Shown one piece after another: positions 52,937 to 60,987 of a stretch of DNA of 64,000 bases. A program made the translations under genes and the position numbers. The DNA is from Eggerthia catenaformis OT 569 = DSM 20559 (lineage in GTDB: Bacteria; Bacillota_I; Bacilli_A; Erysipelotrichales; Coprobacillaceae). The notes beneath the pieces are model-generated. The model was not told the origin of the DNA. It saw nothing but the letters and a program-made list of their open reading frames with translations, and made no database searches. Within the stretch, counting starts at the first letter, position 1. Each line of letters begins with the position of its first letter. The stretch is from NCBI RefSeq assembly GCF_000340375.1, contig NZ_KB446647.1:103601-167600 (forward strand), written 5' to 3'.

Positions 52937-54481
52937 ATGAACAAAGAATTAATAATTGTGATTGACTTTGGCGGACAATATAATCAGCTTGTAGCGAGAC
53001 GAGTAAGAGAGTGTCAGGTTTATTGTGAAATATATTCATACAAAATGAGTGTTGATAAAATCAAAGCGATGAATCCTAAAGGAATCATATTAACAGGAGG
53101 ACCGGATAGCTGTTATGAGGAAGGAGCTGCCACATATTCAAAAAAGTTATTTGAATTAGGTATACCTGTACTTGGATTGTGTTATGGAGCACAGCTTATG
53201 CAACATCTTTTAGGCGGAGAAGTCAAACGTGCTGATTTTAGGGAATATGGAAAAACAGAAGTAGAGTTTGATACATCTTCACCTTTATTAAAAAGATGTT
53301 CCGCTCATTCTACTGTATGGATGAGTCATTTTGATTATATTTCAAGACTTGGAGAGGGTTTTAAATCAGTAGCTCATTCTTCTCATTGTCCGGTTGCTGT
53401 TTTTGAATCTGAGAATAAGCCATTATATGGTATACAGTTTCATCCGGAGGTCCTTCATACACAAGAAGGAACAAAAATGATTAAGAATTTTGTGTTAGAT
53501 ATATGTGGCTGTTCCGGAGATTGGATTATGTCTAACTTTGCTCAGGAGCAGATTAAGCAGATTAGAGAAATAGTTGGAGATGGCAAGGTTTTATGTGCTC
53601 TTTCCGGTGGTGTTGATTCATCAGTAGCGGCGGTATTATTATCTAAAGCTATTGGGAAACAGCTGACTTGTGTTTTTGTTGATCATGGTTTATTAAGAAA
53701 AAATGAAGGTGATGAAGTAGAAGCTGTTTTTGGGGATAAAGGATCTTATGATCTTAATTTTATTAGAGTTAATGCTCAGGAACGCTATTATAATAAATTA
53801 AAAGGTGTGACTGAACCCGAGCGGAAAAGAAAGATTATTGGTGAAGAATTTATTAGGGTTTTTGAAGAAGAAGCTAAGAAAATAGGAAAGGTAGATTTCT
53901 TAGTACAAGGCACTATTTATCCTGATGTTGTTGAATCAGGATTGGGTGGTGAATCAGCAGTTATTAAATCACATCATAATGTAGGAGGATTACCTGATTA
54001 TGTTGATTTTAAAGAGATTATTGAACCTTTAAGAGATCTTTTTAAAGATGAAGTTAGAAAAGTAGGATTAGAATTAGGTATTCCGGAGTATCTGGTATTC
54101 AGACAGCCTTTCCCTGGACCCGGATTGGGGATTAGGATTATTGGTGAAGTTACTGCTGAAAAAGTAAAGATTGTACAGGATGCTGATGCTATTTATAGAG
54201 AAGAAATAGCTAATGCCGGCTTAGATAAGTCTATTGGACAGTATTTTGCCGCTCTTACGAATATGCAGTCTGTAGGTGTTATGGGTGATGAGAGAACTTA
54301 TGATTATGCGATTGCATTGAGAGCCGTTAATACTATTGATTTTATGACGGCAGAGGCTGCTGATATACCTTTTGAAGTATTGAATACTGTCATGTCTAGG
54401 ATTATTAATGAGGTTAGAGGTGTCAATAGAGTTATGTATGATATTACTTCTAAACCGCCTGGAACTATCGAGTTTGAATAG
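52937..54481 (+). CDS. guaA: GMP synthase (glutamine-hydrolysing)
   Basis: The protein has 514 residues. The class I glutamine amidotransferase domain (1-190) has its nucleophile in [10 protein letters not shown] and [11 protein letters not shown] with the catalytic His and Glu. The ATP pyrophosphatase domain has the P-loop [14 protein letters not shown], then the dimer domain ([15 protein letters not shown]). The C-terminus is normal ([10 protein letters not shown]), so the coding end is preserved although a mobile element begins right here. guaA 3' ends are known integration sites for islands in many bacteria. Confidence 0.97.
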   Translation: MNKELIIVIDFGGQYNQLVARRVRECQVYCEIYSYKMSVDKIKAMNPKGIILTGGPDSCYEEGAATYSKKLFELGIPVLGLCYGAQLMQHLLGGEVKRADFREYGKTEVEFDTSSPLLKRCSAHSTVWMSHFDYISRLGEGFKSVAHSSHCPVAVFESENKPLYGIQFHPEVLHTQEGTKMIKNFVLDICGCSGDWIMSNFAQEQIKQIREIVGDGKVLCALSGGVDSSVAAVLLSKAIGKQLTCVFVDHGLLRKNEGDEVEAVFGDKGSYDLNFIRVNAQERYYNKLKGVTEPERKRKIIGEEFIRVFEEEAKKIGKVDFLVQGTIYPDVVESGLGGESAVIKSHHNVGGLPDYVDFKEIIEPLRDLFKDEVRKVGLELGIPEYLVFRQPFPGPGLGIRIIGEVTAEKVKIVQDADAIYREEIANAGLDKSIGQYFAALTNMQSVGVMGDERTYDYAIALRAVNTIDFMTAEAADIPFEVLNTVMSRIINEVRGVNRVMYDITSKPPGTIEFE

Positions 54482-54560
54482 CAGAAGCAAATATGTTACT
54501 GCTACAAAACAGTTGGAAATAATGAGTTTCAGCGATTTTGATGTAGCAAATTTCTCTAAA

Positions 54561-54579
54561 TGATACTATTTTGATACTA
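54561..54579 (+). repeat. Two direct repeats near the element's left end (candidate integrase arm sites)
   Basis: TGATACTA occurs at 54561-54568 and 54572-54579, spaced 11 bases (about one helical turn), some 80 bases inside the element from guaA. The rest of 54482-54741 holds no gene that I can support. Confidence 0.4.
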
Positions 54580-54741
54580 AAAAGCTGAAATAGTAGGTTC
54601 AAAAGGGAGTTGTTGAATTTAGGTGAATTCTTTAAAGCATTCCATCATTTTGTGTGGTGGGAGGCTTTTGTGGAAAATAGTGGGTGACAAACTGATGTTT
54701 GTGAGTAGTATAAGAGTATTTATTGAACAGGAGATTATATA

Positions 54742-55449
54742 GTGGCTAAAATCATGCTAAATGAAAAACAGAAAGAACTTGATATAGACCTTTGGATTAT
54801 TACGATTGTTTCATTCGTAAGTTTAGGGATATTTATGATATTTCAAAAATAAATTTATGGAATTGTAAAAAATGAAGAATTGCCAATATTATCTCGTGTT
54901 TTGTTAGTTGCAATATTTCAGTATGGACTTGCGGGATTTGGAATTACAATTGTTTCTATTTTTAGAAAAGAACATTTTTTGTCATATGGTTTAAAGACTG
55001 AGGGAATGTTTTTGTCTATCTTGCTTTGTGTTCTGTGCTTTATCCCCAATATAATATTTTCTTATACTCTAGGTCAGAGCAATAGCTATCTACCGTTTCA
55101 GACCGTTTTAACAACAAAAGAAGTTCTGGCAAGTGATTTCCCTATAAATGTAATCGGCATGCTCATTACAGCGACTGCTTGGGGATTTTTTGAGGGCTTT
55201 AATTATATAGTAATAAGCGAAAAGATAAACAGGCGATACCCCACAAATTCAAAATGGCTTAATTGGGGTGCGATTTTTTGTGCTATTATGTGCATTTTAA
55301 TTCATGGAGCCATCGGAGTAACATTTGAAGGAATAATTGAAATGATTACCGTCTTGATTATTATATATGGGATGCTTATGGTAAAAGAATTTACAGGTAA
55401 TGCATGGGGGTGTGTATTTATTTTCATATTTTTATGGAATGCTTTTTAA
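54742..55449 (+). pseudogene. Membrane protein (CPBP-like) split by an in-frame stop
   Basis: A GTG start at 54742 behind CAGGAG opens a frame (MAKIMLNEKQKELDIDLW) that meets TAA at 54850-54852. It then continues in the same frame to 55449. Without that stop it would be one protein of about 235 residues with around seven hydrophobic helices. The part after the stop is open as 189 residues from a TTG at 54880. WGFFEGFNYIV, FCAIMCILIHG and FIFLWNAF recall the three CPBP-family blocks, but the double Glu is not kept, so the family call is weak. A single nonsense mutation in an element cargo gene is the simplest reading. Confidence 0.65.
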
Positions 55450-55521
55450 AAAAAACAAAATGAATATACATATCGTATTTTAAATTCCCAGTTTGCCTAA
55501 ATCATCGAATAGTGTAAAAAC

Positions 55522-55571
55522 AAAGCACATGACTTTAAGATTGTAAAATCTTTCAGCTATGTGCTTTTTCT
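55522..55571. terminator. Terminator between the membrane protein and XRE genes
   Basis: AAAGCACAT (55522-55530) pairs with ATGTGCTTT (55559-55567) around a 28-base loop, with TTTT after it. It lies between converging genes and may serve both. Confidence 0.65.
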
Positions 55572-55664
55572 ATGCTTACTTTATAATATCCGGTGGAACC
55601 TTAGCGGTTATACCTTTTCTGTAAAATTTTACATTGCTTTCTTCAAAAGGAACATAATCTTTTT

Positions 55665-56114
55665 TCAGACTGTCAGGTAGTTAGCTTTCCAATCTTGCAA
55701 GGCTTCTTTTGTAATTTCGCTATTTTCATATTTTTCTTTCATTTCCTGCCACTGCTCAAGCATATTACGGATTCTAAGAATAGCTTCACTGCCAAAATAG
55801 ATACCTGTGGTAGTATATTCAGGATCTTCATCATTTAGAATAACGGGGCGTATTTTAACTTCAATACTGTCATCCAGCTTAAATAAAAATCGCATTAAGT
55901 CATGTTCCGTATAGGGATAATCAGGTTCTTTCAAATACTCTTTGTTTACATGCAGTGCAGTGGAAATATTTTCCAAGACATCGTCTTTAGGAGTACGAAT
56001 ATCAAGTTCGTACTGTCTTATTCTTACATCATCTAAATGGGTTCTGTCTCCTAATGCCTTTTGAGTAATTCTCCTTAGTTCACGGAATTTCTTTATCAAT
56101 TTACCCAAACTCAA
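55665..56114 (-). CDS. XRE-family regulator of the element, C-terminus frameshifted
   Basis: The TTG start at 56114 is set by AAGGAGGTG, which overlaps the GTG of the longer frame. This gives 149 residues. An XRE/Cro-CI HTH lies at the N-terminus (LGKLIKKFRELRRITQKALGDRTHLDDVRIRQYELDIRTP in pieces). A C-terminal domain includes the YPYTEHDLMRFLFKLDD segment typical of ICE/IME regulators. The frame ends at ANYLTV. One base out of phase, the DNA continues as DSLKKDYVPFEESNVKFYRK and ends VPPDIIK at 55576. That looks like the true tail, lost by a one-base deletion near 55675. It is divergent from xis. Confidence 0.85.
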   Translation of the reverse strand: MSLGKLIKKFRELRRITQKALGDRTHLDDVRIRQYELDIRTPKDDVLENISTALHVNKEYLKEPDYPYTEHDLMRFLFKLDDSIEVKIRPVILNDEDPEYTTTGIYFGSEAILRIRNMLEQWQEMKEKYENSEITKEALQDWKANYLTV

Positions 56115-56129
56115 TTTAAACACCTCCTT

Positions 56130-56147
56130 AGAAGCAAATATGTTTCT
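56130..56147. promoter_or_regulatory. Candidate operator between the XRE and xis genes
   Basis: AGAAGCA (56130-56136), AATA, TGTTTCT (56141-56147) is a nearly perfect palindrome in the 55-base gap between the divergent genes, next to both ribosome sites. Confidence 0.35.
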
Positions 56148-56169
56148 TAAAAGAAAGGAGGAAAGTACG

Positions 56170-56355
56170 ATGGAGAAATTATTTCTTACTTCAAATGAAG
56201 TTGCCGATTTACTAAATATATCGCAGCAACAAGCTTATAAAATCATCAGAGATATGAATAAGCAGCTTGCTGAACACGGCTTTCTTATCCTTAGGGGAAG
56301 AATCAACAGGAAATATTTTATGGAACAAATCTACAAAGCGAAGGAGGGAGAATAA
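56170..56355 (+). CDS. xis: Excisionase / HTH DNA-binding protein
   Basis: The start at 56170 behind AAAGGAGG gives 61 residues. MEKLFLTSNEVADLLNISQQQAYKIIRDMN is a MerR/excisionase-type HTH, and the tail is basic. Small proteins of this kind sit directly before tyrosine integrases and steer excision. The stop overlaps the integrase ATG by one base (TAATG). Confidence 0.82.
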   Translation: MEKLFLTSNEVADLLNISQQQAYKIIRDMNKQLAEHGFLILRGRINRKYFMEQIYKAKEGE

Positions 56356-57458
56356 TGCCTGCATATAAGGACGAAAAAAGCGGAAAATGGTTCGCTTCAT
56401 TCTATTATAAGGATTGGGACGTACAGAGCAGAAAAAAGTTGAAAAGAGGTTTTGAAACGAAGAAGGAGGCAATTACTTATGAGAGAAATTTCACGGTAAA
56501 GATGTCCAGTTCACTCAATATGCTCTTTGAAGATTATTTTGAACTCTATAAGGCTGATGTTATAGGAACAATAAGGTTAAATACTTGGATGACTAAAGAA
56601 CACATGATAAGAACAAAGATTTTGCCGTTTTTCAGCGGTATGAAAATGAGTGAAATTAAGCCGGTTGTAGTAAAAAAGTGGCATAACGTACTCTTAAACA
56701 TTGAAAATGCCGAAGGGGAATCCTATAAGCCGACGTATCTTAAATCCATTCACGCCCAGCTTAGCTGCATGTTCAATCATGCAGTTAAATATTACGGATT
56801 AAGGCAAAATCCGTGTAAGGTAACAGGACGAATAGGAAAGCAAAGAAGTGATGAGGAAGTGGAGTTTTGGACGAAAGAGGAATACCTACAGTTTATAGAA
56901 GCTGTTAAGGATAAGGATATTTCATTTTATGCTTTTGAAATTCTATATTGGACAGGTATTCGATTGGGAGAATTGAGAGCATTAACAAAAGCTGATTTCG
57001 ACTTTGATAAAAAGACTATGCGAATCAGTAAATCAGCACAGAGAATTAACGGAGAAGAAGTTATTACAGATCCGAAAACATCGAAAAGTAAAAGAACAAT
57101 TATGCTTCCGGATTTTTTAATCAGAGAACTTAAAGACCATTTTCTGAAGATTGAATACTTTTTAGAAGATGAGCAAATTTTTCCTAAATGCAAAACCTAT
57201 TTCAATAAGGAAATGGAGCGAGGAATAAAAAAGTCGAAAGTTAAGAAAATCAAGCTTCACGCATTGAGACACAGCCATATATCGCTGCTCATAGAAATGG
57301 GCTTTACACCTGTTGATATTGCAGCAAGAACAGGACATGAGAGCATAAAGGTGTTGATGGATTACAGCCATATGTTCCCAAATAAACAGATGGATATGGC
57401 TGATAAATTGGACAAGGAGGGTGAATACAGTGAAAGCACCGAAATTTCCAAGTTATGA
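56355..57458 (+). CDS. int: Tyrosine-type site-specific integrase
   Basis: The protein has 367 residues. A small N-terminal AP2-like arm-binding domain (YKDEKSGKWFASFYYKDWD) comes first. A SAM-like core-binding domain (about 55-150) and the catalytic domain follow. Catalytic residues: Arg in YWTGIRLGELRALTK, His-x-x-Arg in HALRHSHISLL, His in RTGHESIKVLMDYSHMF, with the Tyr nucleophile in MDYSHMF. All are present, so the enzyme should work. Its position beside guaA suggests it targets the guaA 3' end. Its last 29 bases overlap the next gene. Confidence 0.95.
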   Translation: MPAYKDEKSGKWFASFYYKDWDVQSRKKLKRGFETKKEAITYERNFTVKMSSSLNMLFEDYFELYKADVIGTIRLNTWMTKEHMIRTKILPFFSGMKMSEIKPVVVKKWHNVLLNIENAEGESYKPTYLKSIHAQLSCMFNHAVKYYGLRQNPCKVTGRIGKQRSDEEVEFWTKEEYLQFIEAVKDKDISFYAFEILYWTGIRLGELRALTKADFDFDKKTMRISKSAQRINGEEVITDPKTSKSKRTIMLPDFLIRELKDHFLKIEYFLEDEQIFPKCKTYFNKEMERGIKKSKVKKIKLHALRHSHISLLIEMGFTPVDIAARTGHESIKVLMDYSHMFPNKQMDMADKLDKEGEYSESTEISKL

Positions 57459-57879
57459 TGAGGTGGTTAATCGTAAAAAGAAAAAGTGCCAAAATTTGAT
57501 GAGTAAAGAAGAATGGCAAACTTTGGAAGAGGAAAGAAAACAAAAGGAACGAGACAAAGGTAAGCGATTTGCTAATCGCAGGAAAAAGGATGTAACCATA
57601 GCATTCAGAACAAATCAAAAAGATAGAGAGCTAATTTTCAAAAAGATTTCTATGTCCGGACTTAGTAGGCAAGAATATATGACTAATGCAATCCTTAATG
57701 CTCCTGTAAAAGTATTCGCAACAAGAAATGTTATTGATAATTGTAAAAATGAGCTAAAGGAAATTCTATCGGAACTTAAACGAGTGAAGCAGTACGGAGA
57801 ATTGGATGCAAGTTATAGGTATGAATTGAAAATGATTACTGAAATAATAGAAGCGGCAATACAAGAAAAAAGCCTTTAG
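57430..57879 (+). CDS. RHH-type mobilization accessory protein
   Basis: A GTG at 57430 nine bases after AAGGAGG gives 149 residues; the GTG at 57421 overlaps the ribosome site. The first 60 residues are very rich in Lys, Arg and Glu. Then DVTIAFRTNQKDRELIFKKI with GLSRQEYMTNAIL resembles the ribbon-helix-helix region of MobC-like relaxosome proteins. A C-terminal helix ends the protein. It overlaps int and is separate from the second MobC-like gene next to the relaxase. Confidence 0.65.
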   Translation: MKAPKFPSYDEVVNRKKKKCQNLMSKEEWQTLEEERKQKERDKGKRFANRRKKDVTIAFRTNQKDRELIFKKISMSGLSRQEYMTNAILNAPVKVFATRNVIDNCKNELKEILSELKRVKQYGELDASYRYELKMITEIIEAAIQEKSL

Positions 57880-57902
57880 CCAAAAGACCAAAGGCAAGAT
57901 GA

Positions 57903-57955
57903 AAGTACAACTTGGTATTTCATCTCTGACAAGATTATTTTATCAGGTTGTACTT
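57903..57955. repeat. Inverted repeat before the primase gene
   Basis: AAGTACAAC (57903-57911) faces GTTGTACTT (57947-57955) with a 35-base loop. A second, shorter stem GCCTTT/AAAGGC (57872-57895) lies just before it. Together they fill the 106-base gap. There is no T-run at the end. Confidence 0.5.
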
Positions 57956-57985
57956 CCGTCAGCAACATAAATATTAGAGGTTACG

Positions 57986-58915
57986 ATGATTAACAAGGAA
58001 AATTACTTACGAAATATTCCGATTGAATTAAGACAGTATAAACAATGGTTATGGTTTAAGAAAATTAGAAGAGTAGACTTGAAAGGCAAGGAAAAAATAC
58101 TAAAGCTTCCTGTGAGTCCAATTACTTTAAAGTCAAGTAATTGGAATAATAAAGAAAACTGGGCAGACTTTGAAACAGCAGTTAATAATATAGAGAGTAG
58201 TGGTTGTGACGGATTGTCTTTTGTGTTAAGCAGGGATGATCCGTTTGTGTGTATCGACTTGGACAATGTTGAGGAGAACATACTCAAGATGTTTCAGACT
58301 GACTTTAGTGATACCTACAAAGAAATATCACAGTCGGGAAAAGGTATACACATTTTTGTTCGGGGACAAATTGAAAAGAACTTTAATAACCAAATTGAAA
58401 AAGTGGAGATGTATCAAGAAAACAGATGTATTGCTATGACAGGTGATACTCATAAATTTGAGAACTCAGGTGTAGGGAAAGTTATTTCAAAGCAAAGCGA
58501 ACTTGATAAATATTATAAGTTATTTGCACCAAAAGACAGTATTAGAAAAAAGATTTTGACTTATCAGAGGTCAAACAGTGTTTCGGAAACCGATAAGGTT
58601 ATAGAAACGATGTGCAGGTATAACGCAAGGGCAAGAGCATTGTTTGAAGGCTCATACACCAGCGGAGATACCAGTAAAGATGACTTTTCGTTACTTCTTT
58701 TTCTAAACAGTTTTACTCATGGAAATGCAGAAATGATGAAAGAATTATTTTTAAAATCTGCACTTAATCGCATTGGCGATCGCAGCAAAAGAAGAACGGA
58801 AAAAGGATATCTGAAATACTTGGAAGACAGTATTTCAAAAGCGATACAGGGAGGGAATAAGAGGTATTGGGATTATAACTATCACAGAAGTAAAGGAGGG
58901 TATTCGCTTGAATAA
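57986..58915 (+). CDS. Primase-polymerase (AEP / NrS-1 polymerase-like)
   Basis: The protein has 309 residues. The archaeo-eukaryotic primase motifs are visible. Motif I is VCIDLDNVEE (about 91-100), motif II is SGKGIHIFVRG, and motif III lies near CIAMTGDTHKFE. The N-terminal part (LRQYKQWLWFKK...PVSP) is typical of prim-pol proteins of satellites and mobile elements. It would prime or copy the element's DNA together with the helicase encoded next, with which it overlaps by eight bases. Confidence 0.82.
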   Translation: MINKENYLRNIPIELRQYKQWLWFKKIRRVDLKGKEKILKLPVSPITLKSSNWNNKENWADFETAVNNIESSGCDGLSFVLSRDDPFVCIDLDNVEENILKMFQTDFSDTYKEISQSGKGIHIFVRGQIEKNFNNQIEKVEMYQENRCIAMTGDTHKFENSGVGKVISKQSELDKYYKLFAPKDSIRKKILTYQRSNSVSETDKVIETMCRYNARARALFEGSYTSGDTSKDDFSLLLFLNSFTHGNAEMMKELFLKSALNRIGDRSKRRTEKGYLKYLEDSISKAIQGGNKRYWDYNYHRSKGGYSLE

Positions 58916-60299
58916 TTGGCTTAAATTTGATGATGTGGAGCTAAGCGATTATGTAGAACGAGAGCTTGAAATCACAGAAAAAGGACAAGTCAAAAGTACA
59001 GCAACCAATCTGATTACTGTGCTTATAAATCCATGCTTTTGTAAAGAACAGGATATTTTGATGGGAAATATTTTTTTTGATACATGCAGCAGAACTGTTC
59101 AATTTTACGGTAGGCTGAAAGGAGAAAAAATTTCTGAACCTGAAATAAGAAATTGGAATGACCATATGACAAATATTCTTGGAGTTGAAATCGAAAGAGA
59201 ATTTGGAATCAAATATGCTAAAAACAAAATTGAAGATGCCATTACCTTTGTTGCACATAAGAGAACCGTTAATTTACCTGCTATGTATATGAAATCATTA
59301 AGTTATGACGGAAAAGCCTATATTAAAAATCTTTTGTCTAAATATCTTGGAGCGGAAGATACAAAATTAAATGCTTGGATTATGGAACACATTTTAGTAG
59401 GCATGGTAAAGAGAGTTTTTAATCCCGGTTGTAAATTTGATGAACTTATGGTTCTTACAGGAATTCAAGGTGTGGGAAAGACCTCTTTTATAGAAAAACT
59501 TGCATTACTTCCTGAATGGTATTGCTCCTTAAATAATATCAAAGGTAAAGATGCGGTAAGCAATTTGGTGGGAAAGATTGTTGTTGAGCTTGAAGAATTT
59601 GTTGCTCTTAGAAATGCAAAAAGTGCCGATGAAGCGAAGCTGTTTATATCGGCAAGGACAAGCACAGTAAGACTTCCATATGAACGGTTTTCAACAGATG
59701 TAAAACGAACCTGCATATTAATTGCGACAACAAATGATGGAACATTTTTAGGGGATTTTTCCGGGGAAAGAAGATATTTACCTGTTGAAGTTATGAAAGA
59801 TAACATTCAGATTCCAATTATGTATGATACAGAAAAATTCTCCCAATTAGAGAAGATCAGCAGGAAAGAACATGAAAAAATGATTCATGATGATTTCAAA
59901 GGAGCAGTAGCAGAAGCTTTGTATATTTATGAAAACAATCTGCATGACTTTACCTTACCAAAAGAATTAAGGAACGATTTAAATATTGTTATTCAAATGC
60001 ACAAAAATGAAAATCGTCATGTTCAAAACTTTTATGATTTTATGGAATGGAAAACTACAAAGTCCGATAAATCGAATTTGTTGTGTTCTGCCGAGTTTAC
60101 GAGCAGGTATCCTGAAACAAATGAAAAAGTGTTTTCAGAACTAATGGCAAACGAGATGTTAGATGAATGGAGACTTGAACCATCTGTAAAAAGTAAGAAA
60201 GTAAGAATTGACGGAGTGGTTCGTGTTAGCAAGAAGTTTTATAAGAGAAATGAAAATACTGATTTTATTGAAGTTGATTCTACGGACATACCATTCTAA
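58908..60299 (+). CDS. VapE-family (virulence-associated E) SF3-like helicase
   Basis: The protein of 463 residues starts at a TTG seven bases after AAAGGAGGG. The P-loop is LTGIQGVGKTSFIEKLALLP (about 184-203). Walker B is VVELEEFVAL. Sensor-like TCILIATTNDGTFLGDFSGERR, with the conserved Arg pair, follows. This is the helicase partner of the primase in many IMEs and phage satellites, where the pair replicates the excised element from an origin close to the helicase gene. Confidence 0.9.
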   Translation: MNNWLKFDDVELSDYVERELEITEKGQVKSTATNLITVLINPCFCKEQDILMGNIFFDTCSRTVQFYGRLKGEKISEPEIRNWNDHMTNILGVEIEREFGIKYAKNKIEDAITFVAHKRTVNLPAMYMKSLSYDGKAYIKNLLSKYLGAEDTKLNAWIMEHILVGMVKRVFNPGCKFDELMVLTGIQGVGKTSFIEKLALLPEWYCSLNNIKGKDAVSNLVGKIVVELEEFVALRNAKSADEAKLFISARTSTVRLPYERFSTDVKRTCILIATTNDGTFLGDFSGERRYLPVEVMKDNIQIPIMYDTEKFSQLEKISRKEHEKMIHDDFKGAVAEALYIYENNLHDFTLPKELRNDLNIVIQMHKNENRHVQNFYDFMEWKTTKSDKSNLLCSAEFTSRYPETNEKVFSELMANEMLDEWRLEPSVKSKKVRIDGVVRVSKKFYKRNENTDFIEVDSTDIPF

Positions 60300-60308
60300 G
60301 GGTTTTGA

Positions 60309-60377
60309 AAAAGTTCACTACCGCTACTTTGCTACCCGTATGACAAGGTAGTGAGGTAGTGGTAGCGACAACTTTCA
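60309..60377. other. Candidate replication origin behind the helicase gene
   Basis: CACTACCGCTACTTTGCTACC (60316-60336, in 21 bases) is complemented by the GGTAG-rich arm at 60347-60367 in 16 of 21 positions, with most mismatches G-T type. GGTAG occurs three times in the right arm. GAAA/TTTC extends the stem outwards. Satellite origins (for example SaPI) also lie just behind the rep helicase and contain such short repeats. A terminator-like RNA hairpin is the alternative. Confidence 0.45.
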
Positions 60378-60493
60378 AACTTTCATAAAAATCAGAGGAA
60401 ATATTGAGAAGCATTTCTAAAGACTGAATCCCACTGTTTTTCTGTGATAGTTATAAGAGATTATTAGTAAAAGTATTATTTTCAGTGAGATAG

Positions 60494-60577
60494 CAAGCAT
60501 ATACTTTTTGACCACAGTCGAAAAAGTAGGCTTGTAAGCTGGCAATTCAGCTTAATCAATTTTAGGGAGAACCCTAA
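60494..60577. other. Candidate oriT with three hairpins
   Basis: Three inverted repeats follow each other directly upstream of mobC. The first is CAAGC/GCTTG around TACTTTTTGAC/GTCGAAAAAGTA (60494-60534). The second is TAAGCTG/CAGCTTA (60535-60554), and the third is TTAGGG/CCCTAA (60562-60577). The segment AACCCTAATACCCC after them is a possible nick region. Position and structure fit a MOBP origin of transfer. The 307-base gap contains no gene. Confidence 0.6.
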
Positions 60578-60606
60578 TACCCCGAAAAAGAAAGGAGTGA
60601 TGATAA

Positions 60607-60987
60607 ATGTCAAAGATCGTTAATCGTAAAAACAACTGTACCGTTCACTTTATGGTGAATGAAGAAGATATGAATGAGCTTAACCGAAGATTTGCATTGA
60701 CCAATTTCAAAAGTAAAAGAGAGTTTTATAGAGATAGTATTTTCAAGAATAGAATTATCAGCATTGATTTATCCGGTGAGTTTAGAAAAGAACTCAGAGA
60801 GCTTTCTTCTCTTGTCAGTCGTAACTCAGCGAACCTAAATCAGATAGCGAAGGTGGTAAACACCACAGGAATTATCTACAAAGATGATATTGAGAGCATC
60901 AAGAAAGCCTTGCAAGGTGAACTTCTTTTCTTGTCCGAGCTTCGAGAAAAAGTTTCGGATTATATCATCAATGAGGTAATCGGCTGA
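60607..60987 (+). CDS. mobC: MobC-like relaxosome accessory protein
   Basis: The protein has 126 residues behind AAAGGAGTGATG. An RHH-type N-terminus (NCTVHFMVNEEDMNELNRRFALTNFKSKREFYRDSIF) is followed by the MobC signature ELSSLVSRNSANLNQIAKVVN. MobC binds the origin of transfer and helps the relaxase open the DNA. Its stop overlaps the relaxase ATG by one base. Confidence 0.88.
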   Translation: MSKIVNRKNNCTVHFMVNEEDMNELNRRFALTNFKSKREFYRDSIFKNRIISIDLSGEFRKELRELSSLVSRNSANLNQIAKVVNTTGIIYKDDIESIKKALQGELLFLSELREKVSDYIINEVIG

